From Rehmannia glutinosa (taxonomy: Eukaryota; Streptophyta; Magnoliopsida; Lamiales; Orobanchaceae): a stretch of DNA of 64,000 bases. Positions 31,649 through 42,598 of the stretch are shown here, piece by piece. Positions within the stretch are counted from its first letter, which is position 1. The number at the start of each line of letters is the position of its first letter. Location: assembly GCA_016081115.2 (NCBI GenBank), contig CM071935.1, positions 20,626,653-20,690,652 on the forward strand. Reading direction: 5' to 3'. Both the position numbers and the translations under genes were made by a program. The notes beneath the pieces are model-generated. The model was not told where the DNA came from and ran no database searches. It saw only the letters and a program-made list of their open reading frames with translations.

Positions 31649-34600
31649 TCACCCCTTTCTTCGTCCTCTTCTTTCTCGTGCTCCCAATTTCATTTTCTCA
31701 AACCCTCAGAGGTAAATCAGGAAGGAAAAAAAAGGATTTTTTTTAAAAAAAATGGCTTTTAATTTGATTTTAATGAGAACCCTTGTGAAATCTTGCCAAG
31801 AATTTTTCTGGGCTTGCCGTTTTTACTGTCAAAAATCAACCTTTAGTGCTTTCTTTGGGTTTTCTAGTGTGTTTATTGATTTGAGGTGCTTTTAGTATTG
31901 AAATTTGTTTTATTTGTTTGGCTTTTTGATTGAATTTAAAGACAGTCCTTGTGAAATCTTGCCAAGATTTTATCTGCACTTGCCATTTTACTGTCAAAAA
32001 TCAATCTTTAGTTCTTTTTTTTTTTTGGTTTTCTAGTGTTTTTATTGATTGAGGTGCTTTTAGTAATGAAAGTCAAATTAATGGTGTTTTTTTTTTAAAT
32101 ATCTGTGTGTTTTGCAGGTGTGTTTATTGATTGAGGCGCTTTTAGTATTGGAAATCAAATTAATGTGTGTGTGTGCGCGCGCGTTTGGCTTATTGATTGA
32201 TTTTAAAGACAGCTCTTATGAAAATTTTGCATTTTTACTATAAAAAATCACTCCTTAGTGTTTTGCTTGGCGATTTTATTGATTGAGGCGCTCTTTTGGA
32301 ATTGAAAATCAAATTAATGGTGTTTTTGTTAATTTGTGTGTTTTGCAGGTGTGTTTATTGATTGTGGAGCTAATGTTAGTTCAACAGTCAACGGCTTGGA
32401 TTGGCTACCAGATACCAGCTACATATCCACAGGGACATCCAAAATTGTTACAGAACAAGGGATAATCCCAACACTTGCCACTGTCCGTACGTTTCCTCTT
32501 CAAAACAACGTTTTCAAGAAATTCTGCTACGAAATTCCGGTTGATCGGACGAGGAAATACTTAATCAGGACTACATATTACTATGGTGGAGTGAATGGAA
32601 ACGATAATCCCCCGGTTTTCGATCAGATAGTTGACGGGACATTGTGGAGTGTGGTGAACACAACTGAGGATTATGTGAGTGGGAATTTGAGTTATTATGA
32701 AGGTGTATTTATGCCTACAGGCAAGAAGTTGAGTGTGTGTTTGGCTGCGAATACGTATACCGACTCCGACCCTTTTATTTCTGCTCTAGAGGTTGTGCTT
32801 TTGTGGGATCAATTGTATAATTCCACGGATTTTAGAGCTTATGGTTTGAGTTTGGTGGCAAGGCATAATTTTGGGTATGATGGACCAGTTATAGGGTGAG
32901 TCTTTGCTCTCTTTTTGCTTTTGATTATCAAATTTTGACAAGTTTTTTATATGATGGCTTCAGAAGTAGACAAGATTTAGACGTATGCCCAAGTGTTAAA
33001 TTGGCCTAATTGCAATTTTAGTCCTTGGCAATTTTACCCTTTAGTCAGAATAGCAATTCTAGTTCTGTAACTTTCAACGGTCTTAGGTGTTTTTGGTATT
33101 TTGGCTAAAGGATACGGTATTGTGGGAACAAATGAAATATTGAAACACCCATTTAGGACAAAATCGCACAAAATCGGAACTCCAAAATTGCACAAATTAG
33201 AACTTATGAGATCAAAATTGCACATAATCAAAACCTTAGCGGATCTATAATATTGCTATTTGAAATTTTTACAGGACCGAAATTGCTAGTCCCTGTAGTT
33301 ATGGGACCAATTTTGCAATTAAGCATTAAACCATTTGTTGTGATTATTTGCCCTTATGTAACTAAATGCTCGAGGGTATTTTGTCTTCTTTTATCCAAAT
33401 TTGGCTTTTCACGTTGGCGTATGTTATCATGTATGTTATATTGATTAGGAATCGTGAGCTGAAGCATCAAGTATAATGGTTAAATTAAAACTTGTAGCTG
33501 AGGGGGCCGGTCAATTTGCAGTTCGGATTTCTTATTATATATTATGTCTTACGTGTACAATAATGACATCATCTTTATAAACGTGGTATTCACCAGATGT
33601 GTTTGAAACACCATATGAAACATGGTATGAAATATAAGATCCCATTTGGTCAGTTTCTTTCTGATTGTTCATGAGGGCAGTTATCATTAGATCTCAACTT
33701 TACATAAAATAGGAAACAAGAAAACTTTTAGTCTAGCTTCTCCACTGTTTCATGATCCCTGCTGTTACTTTTTCTTATCCTTTTCCTAGCTAACCAAAAG
33801 CATTATATGGAATCACCAGATATCCTGATGATCAGTTTAACCGCTATTGGGAACCGTTTGGATTAGACGCATTTCCCCAATCAAGTTCACAAAACCGTGC
33901 TGTTTCCGGTATCTGGAATTTGCCCCCTCCAAACGTGTTCCAAACAAAGCTGGCAAGAAGCCTCGTGGAGCCTCTAACGTTACTTTGGCCTCCATTTCCT
34001 CTACAAAGCTCAGAACTTTATTACATTGCTCTTTACTTCGCGGACAGTCAAATTTCAGCTTCAAGGAGCTCAAGAACAATAGACATAACCATAAACGGTG
34101 TTGCGTATTACAATAACTTGACTGTGACTCCAGCTGGTATCGTTGTATTTGCAAACCAATGGCCTCTTGGTGGAATTACGAATTTAACCTTGACTCCGGC
34201 TCCTGGATCAACCGTTGGCCCTCTGATTAATGCTGGAGAGGTTTTCCAAGTGCTTCCTGCTGGAGGGAAAACTCTCCCACGTGACGGTATGATTTGCTAC
34301 TATATAATGGTCTATATAGTTTCACTATAATTGGCTTATATTTAAAAGCATTTCATGAAATATCCCTTCTATTAAGATTTGAACTTGAAAATGCCAAACC
34401 GATCTGAGCATAATATAGTTGAGGATTCACAAAGTAGAAATTATGGTACATGGCCCTGAAACATTCTCCATGATGATGATAAGTTAGTCTATTCACATTA
34501 TCGAAGGCTCCAACTTTCTTTCTCTAGACCATAAGTGTTCTTGGCTTATTAAGGTAGTGTTTGCAAAATTATCTGCTTTTAGATGAAATGATTTATTGTA

Positions 34601-37489
34601 TTAGAAATGAAAAGAAGTTGAGAATCAGAAGTCCGTAGTGTTTGCAAATTGAAGCTAAAAGTTGAGTAAGTTAAAAAACAGTTTTGGTGATTAAGTTATA
34701 AAGTGATTTATTTGTGTGTAAAAGTTAGTTAAGCTCGTAGGCGGCCTGATATGGGACATCAAGGTCCCGGGTTCGAAACCTACCAGTTGCAATTACTCCT
34801 AATGTCTCCGGGGGGCAGGCGTTGGGGCGCGCGTGGTTACTCCCGAGTTTGGTAGCTGTGGGTGGGTCGAAAGGACCCTGCGACAGTGAGTTCTCGGTTA
34901 TAAAAAAAAAAAAAAAGTCTAATTAGAAGCAAAATCAGAAATATAATTATCTCAAGCACCCCTCCCCCTAATTTTAGATTCTAATTAAGTTATGCAGAAT
35001 CAGAAACAATAGTTGACATTTAAGAACTCTAAAAACTGTTTTTTTCAACCAAAAGCTGACAATTAGTTTTTATACTTGTTTGCAAACACTCTCTAAATCA
35101 CTATCAAATTAATCCTCTTAACAGTGAAGCTGTTACAATATTTAAGCCTGTCAAGTAAGCTCTAGTATACTCACTTTTCTCTTAAACTAGGAGAATGTGG
35201 ATCTGTAGTTGATCTTCAATTTATTCTTTTTCCCAACTCTTGCTTCTGTATACTAAATACCTGTCCTAACTTGGTGAGTGTGATTCTATTTTCTTATATC
35301 CATGCAGTAATTGCTATGATAAACCTGAAAAGAAGTTTCCAGAACCCTCCAGCCGATTGGAATGGTGATCCGTGTTTACCCAGCCGATACTCATGGACTG
35401 GAGTTACTTGTTCTGAAGGCCCCCGAATTCGTATAGTCACTTTGTGAGTAGCATTTTGTTGTATATTACTAGGGTTAACTACAAAAAAAAAACTTGGAGT
35501 TTGGGCTAATTACAAAATAAAAACAGAGATTTTGAAAATTGCAAAATCACCCTTGAGGTTTGATTTCACCTTACATATTCCCCTTCATAAGCAAAAAAGG
35601 TTTCAAAACCCCCCTGACATTTATAAAATTATTACAGTTGCCCCCTTTTAATTTAAGAGAGAATCAAATCTGAGTTTTTTTTTTTGTAATTTTGAAACAT
35701 TTCTGGGTTTTTTGTAATTAGCCCTAACCTCAAGGGTGTTCAAACCGACACTGTCATCTTCCGGAGCAAATTAATTTGCAGCTCACTCATCTTTTTTTGC
35801 TTTTGTCCACAGAAACCTGACGAGTATGGGTCTTTCAGGATCGATTTCACCGAGTATTGCCAGGATGACAGCACTGACTAGCATGTTAGTGGATGTATAT
35901 ATAATCTGCAAGTTTTTATAGGCTTAGATATGTGATTCTATCGTTGATGGCTTCTTGTTATTGGCAGCTTGCTTGGAAATAACAGCTTGTCGGGAACTAT
36001 TCCGGACCTCAGTTCATTGAGGGGATTGCAGAATTTGTGAGTGATGATCTGTTGTTATTATTCAGTATTGTCCTTTGAAACTCATCGTACGATTATTGCA
36101 TGATAAATCACCACTTCTGTAACTTATTCACACACACTCTTTTTTAACTTATTCAACTTTTATCTTCTATTTGCAAATACTATCAACTTCTGATTTTCAA
36201 CTAGTCTAAAAGTTGAAGAGGGGTGCTTTAGATTTATGATTCTGCTTGTGGTTTGACATTTATGCACAAATAAAACACTTATGTAACTTATTCACCAAGC
36301 ACTCTTTTTAACTTATTCAACTTTTAGCTTCTATTTGCAAACACTACCAACTTCTAATTTTCAACTACTTTTCTCTTTTGTTGGAATAAATCACTTCCAT
36401 TAAAAACAGAAGGTTTGCAAACACTCCCTTAGTCCGTGAAAGAAATTGAATGCTGTTTGGATACTAACTAATTCGACATAGTTGTTTTGTGGTCAATGGA
36501 ATATAAGCTACGACCGTTTTCTTTAATATGCACTTCTTTCTATTTCAGGCATTTGGAAGACAATGAGCTAGGTGGAATGATTCCTCCATCAATGGGAAAC
36601 TTAAATAACTTACGAGAACTGTAAGTTCTAATATCAGCAGTTTTTCATGTCAAGTCGAAATTTCATGTTTCTGGCAGATATTCATTATTGCTCTGTGAAA
36701 GTGGTTCCGTTTTGATTGACTTAACAGACTGAGTTTGTATTCAAATAATCCTAGTGGTTTTCTCATCTCTGCTATTCTTGTGAGGCATATGATTTTATTT
36801 ACTATGTTTTGGTTCATTATTGAAACCAACATGCTTGGAGGGTTAACTGGTGGAACATAACTAAATATTAGACGCAGCTTCTTAGTGTAGGAAATATTGC
36901 AAGTTCTGCAGAAAATCAAACGAAGGCACTATGTTATGGTCTATGGTTGGATGGAAAACCAGAAAGTGAGGTGCATCTAAACTATTGTGTGAAATTCTAA
37001 CTGGAGATGATCTAGGGAGTGTCAGTATTGTTTGCAAATCGAAGCTGGAAGTTGATGAAGTTAAAAGAGAGTGTTTCTGGCGATTAAGTTGTAAAAGAGC
37101 TTTTACATATTTCAAAAATGAAACCAGATTTCTAGCACCCATCCTCTTGCTTTTATATTCTGATTACATTATGTAGAATCAGAAGCAGAAATTAGACATT
37201 TGAAAACACTAGAAACTACTTTTCAACCAATAGTTGAGTATCAATTTTTTTAGTGATTGCAAACACTCCCTTAATCTAATTCTGTTTTATGTGCTCAGCT
37301 TCCTACAAAACAACAATCTAACGGGTCAAGTACCAAGCAACCTTACAAGAAAACCTGGATTAACACTGAGGTAACTTTCTCATAAGCTAGTAGTAGACCT
37401 TTTCCTTGTGTCGCGTTTGGGTGATTACTTGATTAAATATTTTTTTGTTTCTTAGGTATACTCCTGGGAATCCATTGTTGACGCCGTGA
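31645..37489 (+). CDS. Malectin-like domain and leucine-rich-repeat protein, nine exons
   Basis: Exons: 31645-31711, 32349-32895, 33820-34286, 35308-35443, 35813-35884, 35968-36036, 36549-36620, 37299-37370 and 37456-37489; all introns have GT-AG ends and the joined frame is open for 511 codons. A signal peptide (MITPFFVLFFLVLPISFSQ) is followed by a malectin-like domain (FIDCGANVSS.. at about residue 24 to FQVLPAGGKTLP at about 360), then the linker ADWNGDPCLPSRYSWTGVTC typical of the boundary to LRRs, and about four LRRs (LNLTSMGLSGSIS.., LLGNNSLSGTIP, HLEDNELGGMIP, FLQNNNLTGQVP). The LRR exons are 69-72 bases and in the same phase. No transmembrane or kinase region follows, so it is a secreted or apoplastic LRR protein like Arabidopsis At3g19230 (similar length), not a receptor kinase. 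Function is not established; binding of carbohydrate or receptor partners is inferred from the domains. Confidence 0.92.
31712..32348 (+). other. Intron 1 with tandem copies of the exon-2 splice acceptor
   Basis: The phrase 'gtgtttattgatt-ga-g-cgcttttagtattg' recurs at about 31868, 32035, 32117 and 32272, before the true junction at 32349. The copy at 32108-32140 even has 'gtgtgttttgcag|gtgtgtttattgattga', a near-perfect acceptor. Using it would insert a TGA after seven codons. A (GT)n(GC)n run lies at about 32163-32183. Confidence 0.8.
34721..34915 (+). mobile_element. tRNA-derived SINE in intron 3
   Basis: It contains an A-box-like 'taagctcgtaggcggcctga' start, a B box GGTTCGAAACC (about 34769-34779), a GC-rich body (ggggcgcgcgtggttactcccg) and a 3' tail TTATAAAAAAAAAAAAAA. 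Imperfect flanks 'aaaagttagtta' and 'aaaagtctaatta' may be the target duplication. It resembles a tRNA gene only in the promoter boxes and has no cloverleaf. Confidence 0.75.
35471..35726. mobile_element. Palindromic MITE in intron 4
   Basis: The ends AGGGTTAACTACAAAAAA and TTTTTTGTAATTAGCCCT are inverted copies, and the interior has matching 'cttcataa' and 'cccccctgacattt' blocks. A relative lies at 39814-40095 and an interrupted one at 41279-41870. It does not touch splice sites. Confidence 0.65.
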
Positions 37490-38440
37490 AAGTCATAACA
37501 TTCTCCACTCCATCATTCTTTGCTCCGGTAATAAACCATTCAAGATCTGTCAAAAGTATTGAAGTCAGGTTTATGGTTCATCCACTTAAAAGCGTTCTTA
37601 ACTATTTCGTTGAGAGCCAAGATTCGTTTATTTAACTGCATCGCCAACAGAAATGAATATCGTTTGTGGTTAGATCAAGTGTACATTGTTTTTGTATTGT
37701 GGAGTTCTTCTTTCTACATAATATAGTCATGTTAACAAACATATCTTTGTTACATTTTTTTTTTTTTTTTGACATCTGTTTGTATTTTGGAGTAGGTTGC
37801 CACATAGTTACTTTAGTTCTCAATTAGCCTGTAATTTCCTGCTTGTAACCTTTTTTTTATCTCTTGATAATGATTCATAAAATCTTTTTGTTCTGTTTGT
37901 TCTGATTAAGTACATTCTTTTCCAATTGTTTTTATTTTTTATTTTTTTGGGTTTCCATATTGATAATTTTGAATTTGCATGATCAACATATTTATATACA
38001 GAAACCAGCTTCAGACAGTTGGTAGTGAGATGTGTCTAAATTCCTTAAGAGCATTTTGATGTTCAAATCCAATAATGTCATGACTTTTGATGCAAGGGTG
38101 TTGTAGCCATTAATTTAAGGATGTGAATTATGAGGTATTTCAAATTATCATCATGCCCATTAATTTAAGGATGTGAATTATGAGGTATTTCAATTATCAT
38201 CACCCTTAAGAACCTTTTAGACAAATAAACATTCCACATAATATTTGAAATTTGTTAAATCATGAGACATTAATTCATACACCGCTAAACACTGGATGAT
38301 AAATCTTGCTCAAAACCTGAAAATACTTCATCAACCTCATTATCAAGGCACGTAATTCGTTCTTATATTATAGTCATGTGTATTTTGTTTACTGTCTCTC
38401 TCAATTTGACTTGAGCTTGGAGATTTATGTCAAAATAGCC
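37490..38440. other. Downstream region of the malectin/LRR gene with a 51-bp tandem duplication
   Basis: It is AT-rich and includes a T15 run at about 37759. About 38107-38205 holds two near-identical tandem copies of a 50-bp unit beginning 'ccattaatttaaggatgtg'. No coding region is seen; the 3' UTR and poly(A) site lie within the first few hundred bases. Confidence 0.5.
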
Positions 38441-38446
38441 CGATGC

Positions 38447-38848
38447 CCTAACGACTTCTTGTGTGTCGCAGTAGCAATGACCCCACTCTATTAGAGATGT
38501 CACTGTGTATGTTTCACGAGAGACAACCCCAACGTCCCTAACGACTTCTTGTGTCACAAGTAGTGACTCCACTCTATTAGCGATCAATGGGTCGGTCCCC
38601 CGAGACAACCCCAACGCCCTAACGACTTCTTATGTCACAAGCAGTAACCCCACTCTGCTAAGAATGTCAATAGGTCGGGTGCCCCTAAAGACAACCCCGA
38701 CACCCCTAACAACTTTTTGTGTTGCAGGTAGTAACTCTATTAGAATGTCAATGTGTCGGGTTCCCCAGAGATAACCCCGACGCACCTAATAACTTGTGTC
38801 GCAGGGCAATGACCCACTCTATTAGGGATGGATTGGGTTCCCCCAAAC
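38447..38848 (+). repeat. Tandem array of hAT terminus plus target site, about five units
   Basis: Units of about 80-88 bp carry, in order, 'acgacttcttgtgtcgcaagtagtaaccc', CACTCTAT, then TAG-GATGTCAATGGGTCGGG and 'ccccgagacaaccccgacgccctaa'. The second half is a hAT-type transposon end; CACTCTAT is the same 8-mer that flanks the element at 38823-39338. The copies differ by point changes and small indels. Confidence 0.75.
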
Positions 38849-39338
38849 CCGCGACATGCCCTGTTAAGAACACACAAGACCCATACATGCCCTGTTAAGA
38901 ATACACAAGACCCATACTCGCCTCACCTTGGAGGCTTGGACCCATACCTCCCCCCTCCCAACCCATCCCATACTCGTGTAATAAGAACCGCTAGACCCAT
39001 CAACTTCATGAATTTAACCGATTTTGTATGATTTGTATCCATAATATAGCTACCAAAAAACATGTCAAATGCAATATTTATAACACTTTGTAGATATTAT
39101 ATGAATTATGAAATAAATACAAACAAAATACATAAACCAAGAGCTCTAAAATAACAATATACAAAATCTATATATATATTTATTAAAAGGGCCATGCCTT
39201 GTCAAACCCGTTACCCAACTCTGACCCACCTTTTTTCTAAAATACATACTTGTTACCCGACCCAGATCCATTTATTTGTCCTATACTCACCCCAAATGAG
39301 TCGGGTCCGAGTTTTACCCAGACTCATTGTCATCCCTG
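38823..39338. mobile_element. Non-autonomous hAT element with 8-bp target duplication
   Basis: The left end reads TAGGGATGGATTGGG and the right end, inverted, CAGGGATGACAATGAG. CACTCTAT flanks both sides (38815-38822 and 39339-39346). The interior has two copies of a 31-bp unit (38851-38912, 'acatgccctgttaagaa-acacaagaccca') and AT-rich sequence with no ORF of note. The left duplication is also part of the tandem array, so the call rests partly on the right end. Confidence 0.7.
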
Positions 39339-39346
39339 CACTCTAT

Positions 39347-40416
39347 AGCTGACATCCAATTTGGACAATCAATGAGTGAAGTAACTCTGCATCAGTTAAC
39401 ACAACTGACATGAAATGAATACAACTTGAATTATGCATTTAAGTGTGTTTCTTCCAATTTTCAGTGGAAGGGCTCATTTATATCCTTCAGTCCTTAGATC
39501 CTGTTGAGATCACTTGGAGAGGGGTCCAGTAACACCACAGAGAGAGTACAGCTTTTATTTAGAAGCCCTCATAAAGGCATATATAACATCTAAAGGAGAT
39601 ATGTATTTACTAGCTTCAATGATATGTCACATTGATGGTAACAATAGAGGTAAGAGTTTTTTTTAAAAAAAAAACATATAAATCAGATCTCTTATTTTCT
39701 TCGGTGTTTCAATTAACCACGTGTATTGTATAGTAAAATGAAATATTGTAGGAAATAGAAGATACCGTATGAAAACATGACAAGTATACTAAATATTTAT
39801 AATTAATGATAGCGATAATTACAAAAGAAACCCTGAGTTTGGACTAATAACAAAAAAAACAAACAGATGCTCTTGAAAATTTAAAAAAAAAAAACTTTAA
39901 GGTTTCATTGCGGTTTATATTTCCCCTTCATAAAGTAAAAACCATTTCCAAAACCCCCTGACATTTGTAGAAATATTAAAGTTAACCTCTTAAATTTAAA
40001 ACAAAATCAAACATCAAGGGTATCTTTTGTAATTTCCAAGAACCCTGGGTCTTTTTTGTAATTAGCCCAAACCTCAGGGTTTGTTTGCAACAATTTCTTA
40101 ATGATAATAAAAAGAGCAATAGTTGTTACTCATTTTTCCCTGCTTGCAAAGTTAAAACCACAAAACAAGAATCATCTTATTGAAAAAACTATGGAAATAT
40201 TAGTTGCTGATAACATTTAGCAGAAAAACAAAGAAAGTCAGAATCTACATAACAAATTCAGCAGATTTACCTTGTAACAGACAAATCTAAATATAAAACA
40301 CACAAGAAAAAAATGAGAAAACAATACAAAGAAAAAAATAAAAACAGCATTTCTACATTAAATCACCTCTCTGTTTTTTTTTTTTTTCCAATCTCAACTG
40401 TCTAATCTCCCTTTCC
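39347..40416. mobile_element. Intergenic region containing a palindromic MITE (39814-40095)
   Basis: 39814-40095 has the ends 'gataattacaaaagaaaccctgag' and 'cctgggtcttttttgtaattagccc', related to the intron-4 MITE at 35471. The rest (39347-39813 and 40096-40416) shows no gene; 40150-40416 is the likely 3' UTR/terminator region of the minus-strand gene. Confidence 0.55.
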
Positions 40417-41118
40417 TCAAGGAAAAAGTGGAGGCATTGAGCTGTTCTTCACCTGTGTGCAAATGGGAACATTAACCATAGGCCTTATCCTTATACTAGC
40501 TGATCTTGTTCTCTCAAGCCCTTTTTTAACTCTGTTCACAACCTTGTCTTTATTCCCCACCCCTTTTTTCCTCTCATCTGGGATTTCAGATAATGAGCTT
40601 CCAGAGGAAGATGACGAAGAAGATGAAGATGACGGTGATAAAGTCGAAGCACGTTGTTTTCTCAATCTTAATAACTCTTTCCATAAAACAGTGCATTTTG
40701 GTGGCCTAGGAGATGGATCATCATCGAGAAACCAGCTTATTCTCCGATTATCATCGTTGTTTTGTTCTTCGGGGGGGCCATTTTCGGCATTCTCGGTGGT
40801 TTTCAAGGTGATCTTGTTGAGTTTATCTGCATGCTGCGCTTGCCAGAAGGGGAGAAGCTTGCCTTCGCAGAACAATTCGTCTGCAGTCATCATGTTTGTT
40901 AAATTGCCTGAGAGAAACTCGAAGTCCGCATTTCGTGCGGATTTCTTGTCCTTTTCGCCGTCTCTCGGCTCCTTCTTCGTCTCCGTCTGTCGGTTAGGAC
41001 AAATGGAGATGAAGTTGTTCTCGTCGAGAAACTCGGCCGAGAACGAAATGCGGGGGCTCGAGATCGGCTCGACGACGTCGCATTTGGACGTCGTTTGGAG
41101 GGTTTCTGGGGAGACCAT
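40417..41118 (-). CDS. Plant-specific protein with ADELF and IRPMVNVP motifs (DUF1645-like)
   Basis: A single exon of 233 codons. It contains PRISFSAEFLDENNFISICP near the N-terminus, ADFEFLS..MTADELFCEGKLLPFW in the middle, ISWFLDDDPSPRPPKCTVLWKELLRLRKQR, a Ser-rich run, and the basic C-terminus GLERTRSASIRIRPMVNVPICTQ. The F-E-F..ADELF-G-L-P pattern resembles plant DUF1645/membrane-associated kinase-regulator-like proteins; many of these are cytosolic or membrane-associated with poorly known roles. The protein stops at MPPLFP. In the +1 frame the following codons read LRKGRLDS and then stop, as I would expect at the C-terminus of this family, so one base may be lost near 40420. The start is the first Met 85 bases after a TATA box. 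Confidence 0.75.
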   Translation of the reverse strand: MVSPETLQTTSKCDVVEPISSPRISFSAEFLDENNFISICPNRQTETKKEPRDGEKDKKSARNADFEFLSGNLTNMMTADELFCEGKLLPFWQAQHADKLNKITLKTTENAENGPPEEQNNDDNRRISWFLDDDPSPRPPKCTVLWKELLRLRKQRASTLSPSSSSSSSSSSGSSLSEIPDERKKGVGNKDKVVNRVKKGLERTRSASIRIRPMVNVPICTQVKNSSMPPLFP

Positions 41119-41195
41119 TTGTGGTGATGGAGAAGAGAGGCAAGGAAGTGTTTGATGTGTGTTGTGTGTGTTTAGAACATGTGTGCATGAGTTTG

Positions 41196-41203
41196 TTTAT
41201 AAA
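41196..41203 (-). promoter_or_regulatory. TATA box of the single-exon minus-strand gene
   Basis: TTTATAAA on the minus strand lies about 78 bases upstream of the Met codon at 41118, placing the transcription start near 41165-41170 and giving a short 5' leader. The ATG at 41188 would then be outside the mRNA. Confidence 0.55.
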
Positions 41204-41278
41204 GAGTTTGAGTGGAGAGGAGATAGTTTATTTAACTTGTTTTTTATGATAATTTTGATCTGAGTTGGTTTCTAATTT

Positions 41279-41870
41279 GGGATAATTACAAAAACTGACG
41301 GTGAAGTTTAACTTAATTACAAAAAACTCCAGTTATTTTTTAAAATGACAAATATTCCTTTGAAGTTTATATTTATCCCTTTGAACCACCAAGAGTTGGC
41401 CTAGCGGCCTTGAGGTTGCAATTACATCCAATGGCGGAGCCAAGACAGGGCCGATACACGAAAATAGGGTGGGCCGGATACACTGAAATTTTTTATTTTT
41501 TTAAAAAGGGTTGGGCTAGGGCCCAAGGTTGACCCAGCCTTGTCTCCGCCATTGATTGCACCTCAACGTCCTGAGTTCAAACTTTGCTATTGCAAAGTGA
41601 GGGTTGGGATTTGTCCCTATCCCCCAGAGATTCGAATCATCCTTGAGAAGGATGTATGTCTCATAGTCTGAAGGAAGTATGGATCTGAGATTCGGACTAT
41701 CTTTGGGAAGGATGGATGTCTCATAGCAAAGGAAGTGTGAGGCCTATGCCCAATGCATTGAGGGTGCAATTTGTGAGATAAAAATAAATGTTTAGTGTTT
41801 GTAATTTTAAAGGTAATTGGAAATTTTGTAATTAAGGTAAATATTAGGGGTAGTTTTTGTAATTAACCAT
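41279..41870. mobile_element. Three-layer nest: MITE containing a SINE containing a MITE
   Basis: The outer ends 'gataattacaaaaactgacgg' and 'gtttttgtaattaacc' belong to the palindromic MITE family of 35471. Within it, about 41390-41790 has a tRNA-like A box (gttggcctagcggcc) and B box (GAGTTCAAACTTT), a SINE. The SINE is split between its boxes by the CAATGGCGGAGCCAAG element at 41429-41554 (copy 2 of the MITE at 642). Boundaries of the SINE are approximate. Confidence 0.6.
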
Positions 41871-42282
41871 TTTGATGGTGTAGTAAAAAGTGTTTGGACG
41901 GTGAGAATATTAAAAATGCAGTGGTCTGGTGAAGTTGAAACAAGTGAGCTAAGGTTGTTTATGGAGTTTGGGGACAGCACGTGGATAACTTGGGAGCTAA
42001 AAGACAAAAAGGCTTGCAAACACTCTTATGTTGCAACTTTCTATAATTTAAATTCCTTTTTAGCAGGTCGGCATCTTCTGATGCAATAAGTATCCCATTT
42101 TGACACTTTATTGTATTACAAATAGGAAATTAAATATTAATCACAGTAGAGAATTTAACTTTTTCAAGAATATTTATAAACCAATCACCTTTATCACGAA
42201 GAGGAACAAATATTACTCGTCCGTTTTGTTTTGGCTTGGTCTCATGCATAGTTGTCTCTTGTCCTATAAAAGGTGTCCCCGT

Positions 42283-42555
42283 CTAGGGACGGAGCTAGAA
42301 AATGGACTTTAGGGGAGCGGGATTTATTTTTCTTAAGAAAAGATAGATGAAGTGGCATTTTTTATATTTTCAGAGGGGGCAAAATTTTAAAATTGAACAA
42401 TTTCATATACAAAATTTATATTAAGAGCTAGTCTCCTGTCAGACCGTCTAACGGATCTAGATCTGTTAGACGGGTCTAAATATCCTACCCATCGCCCAGC
42501 CCTGACCCGGATTCACCGGAAAAAAAAGAGAAAGAAAAAACCCCCACTTTCATCA

Positions 42556-42598
<43 letters not shown>

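Noticed and set aside
33837..34154. Open frames in other readings across exon 3 of the malectin/LRR gene
   Set aside because: They overlap a well-supported exon with GT-AG borders and have no recognisable content.
34735..34800. Possible tRNA gene
   Set aside because: A- and B-box-like motifs exist but no cloverleaf can be drawn, and the poly(A)-like tail and GC-rich body mark a SINE.
38447..38848. CRISPR-like regular repeats
   Set aside because: The units are contiguous tandem repeats with no unique spacers, in a plant nuclear context.
40457..41155. Plus-strand open frame of 232 codons
   Set aside because: It is the mirror of the minus-strand gene 40417-41118, whose reading has conserved motifs and a TATA box; the plus reading has none.
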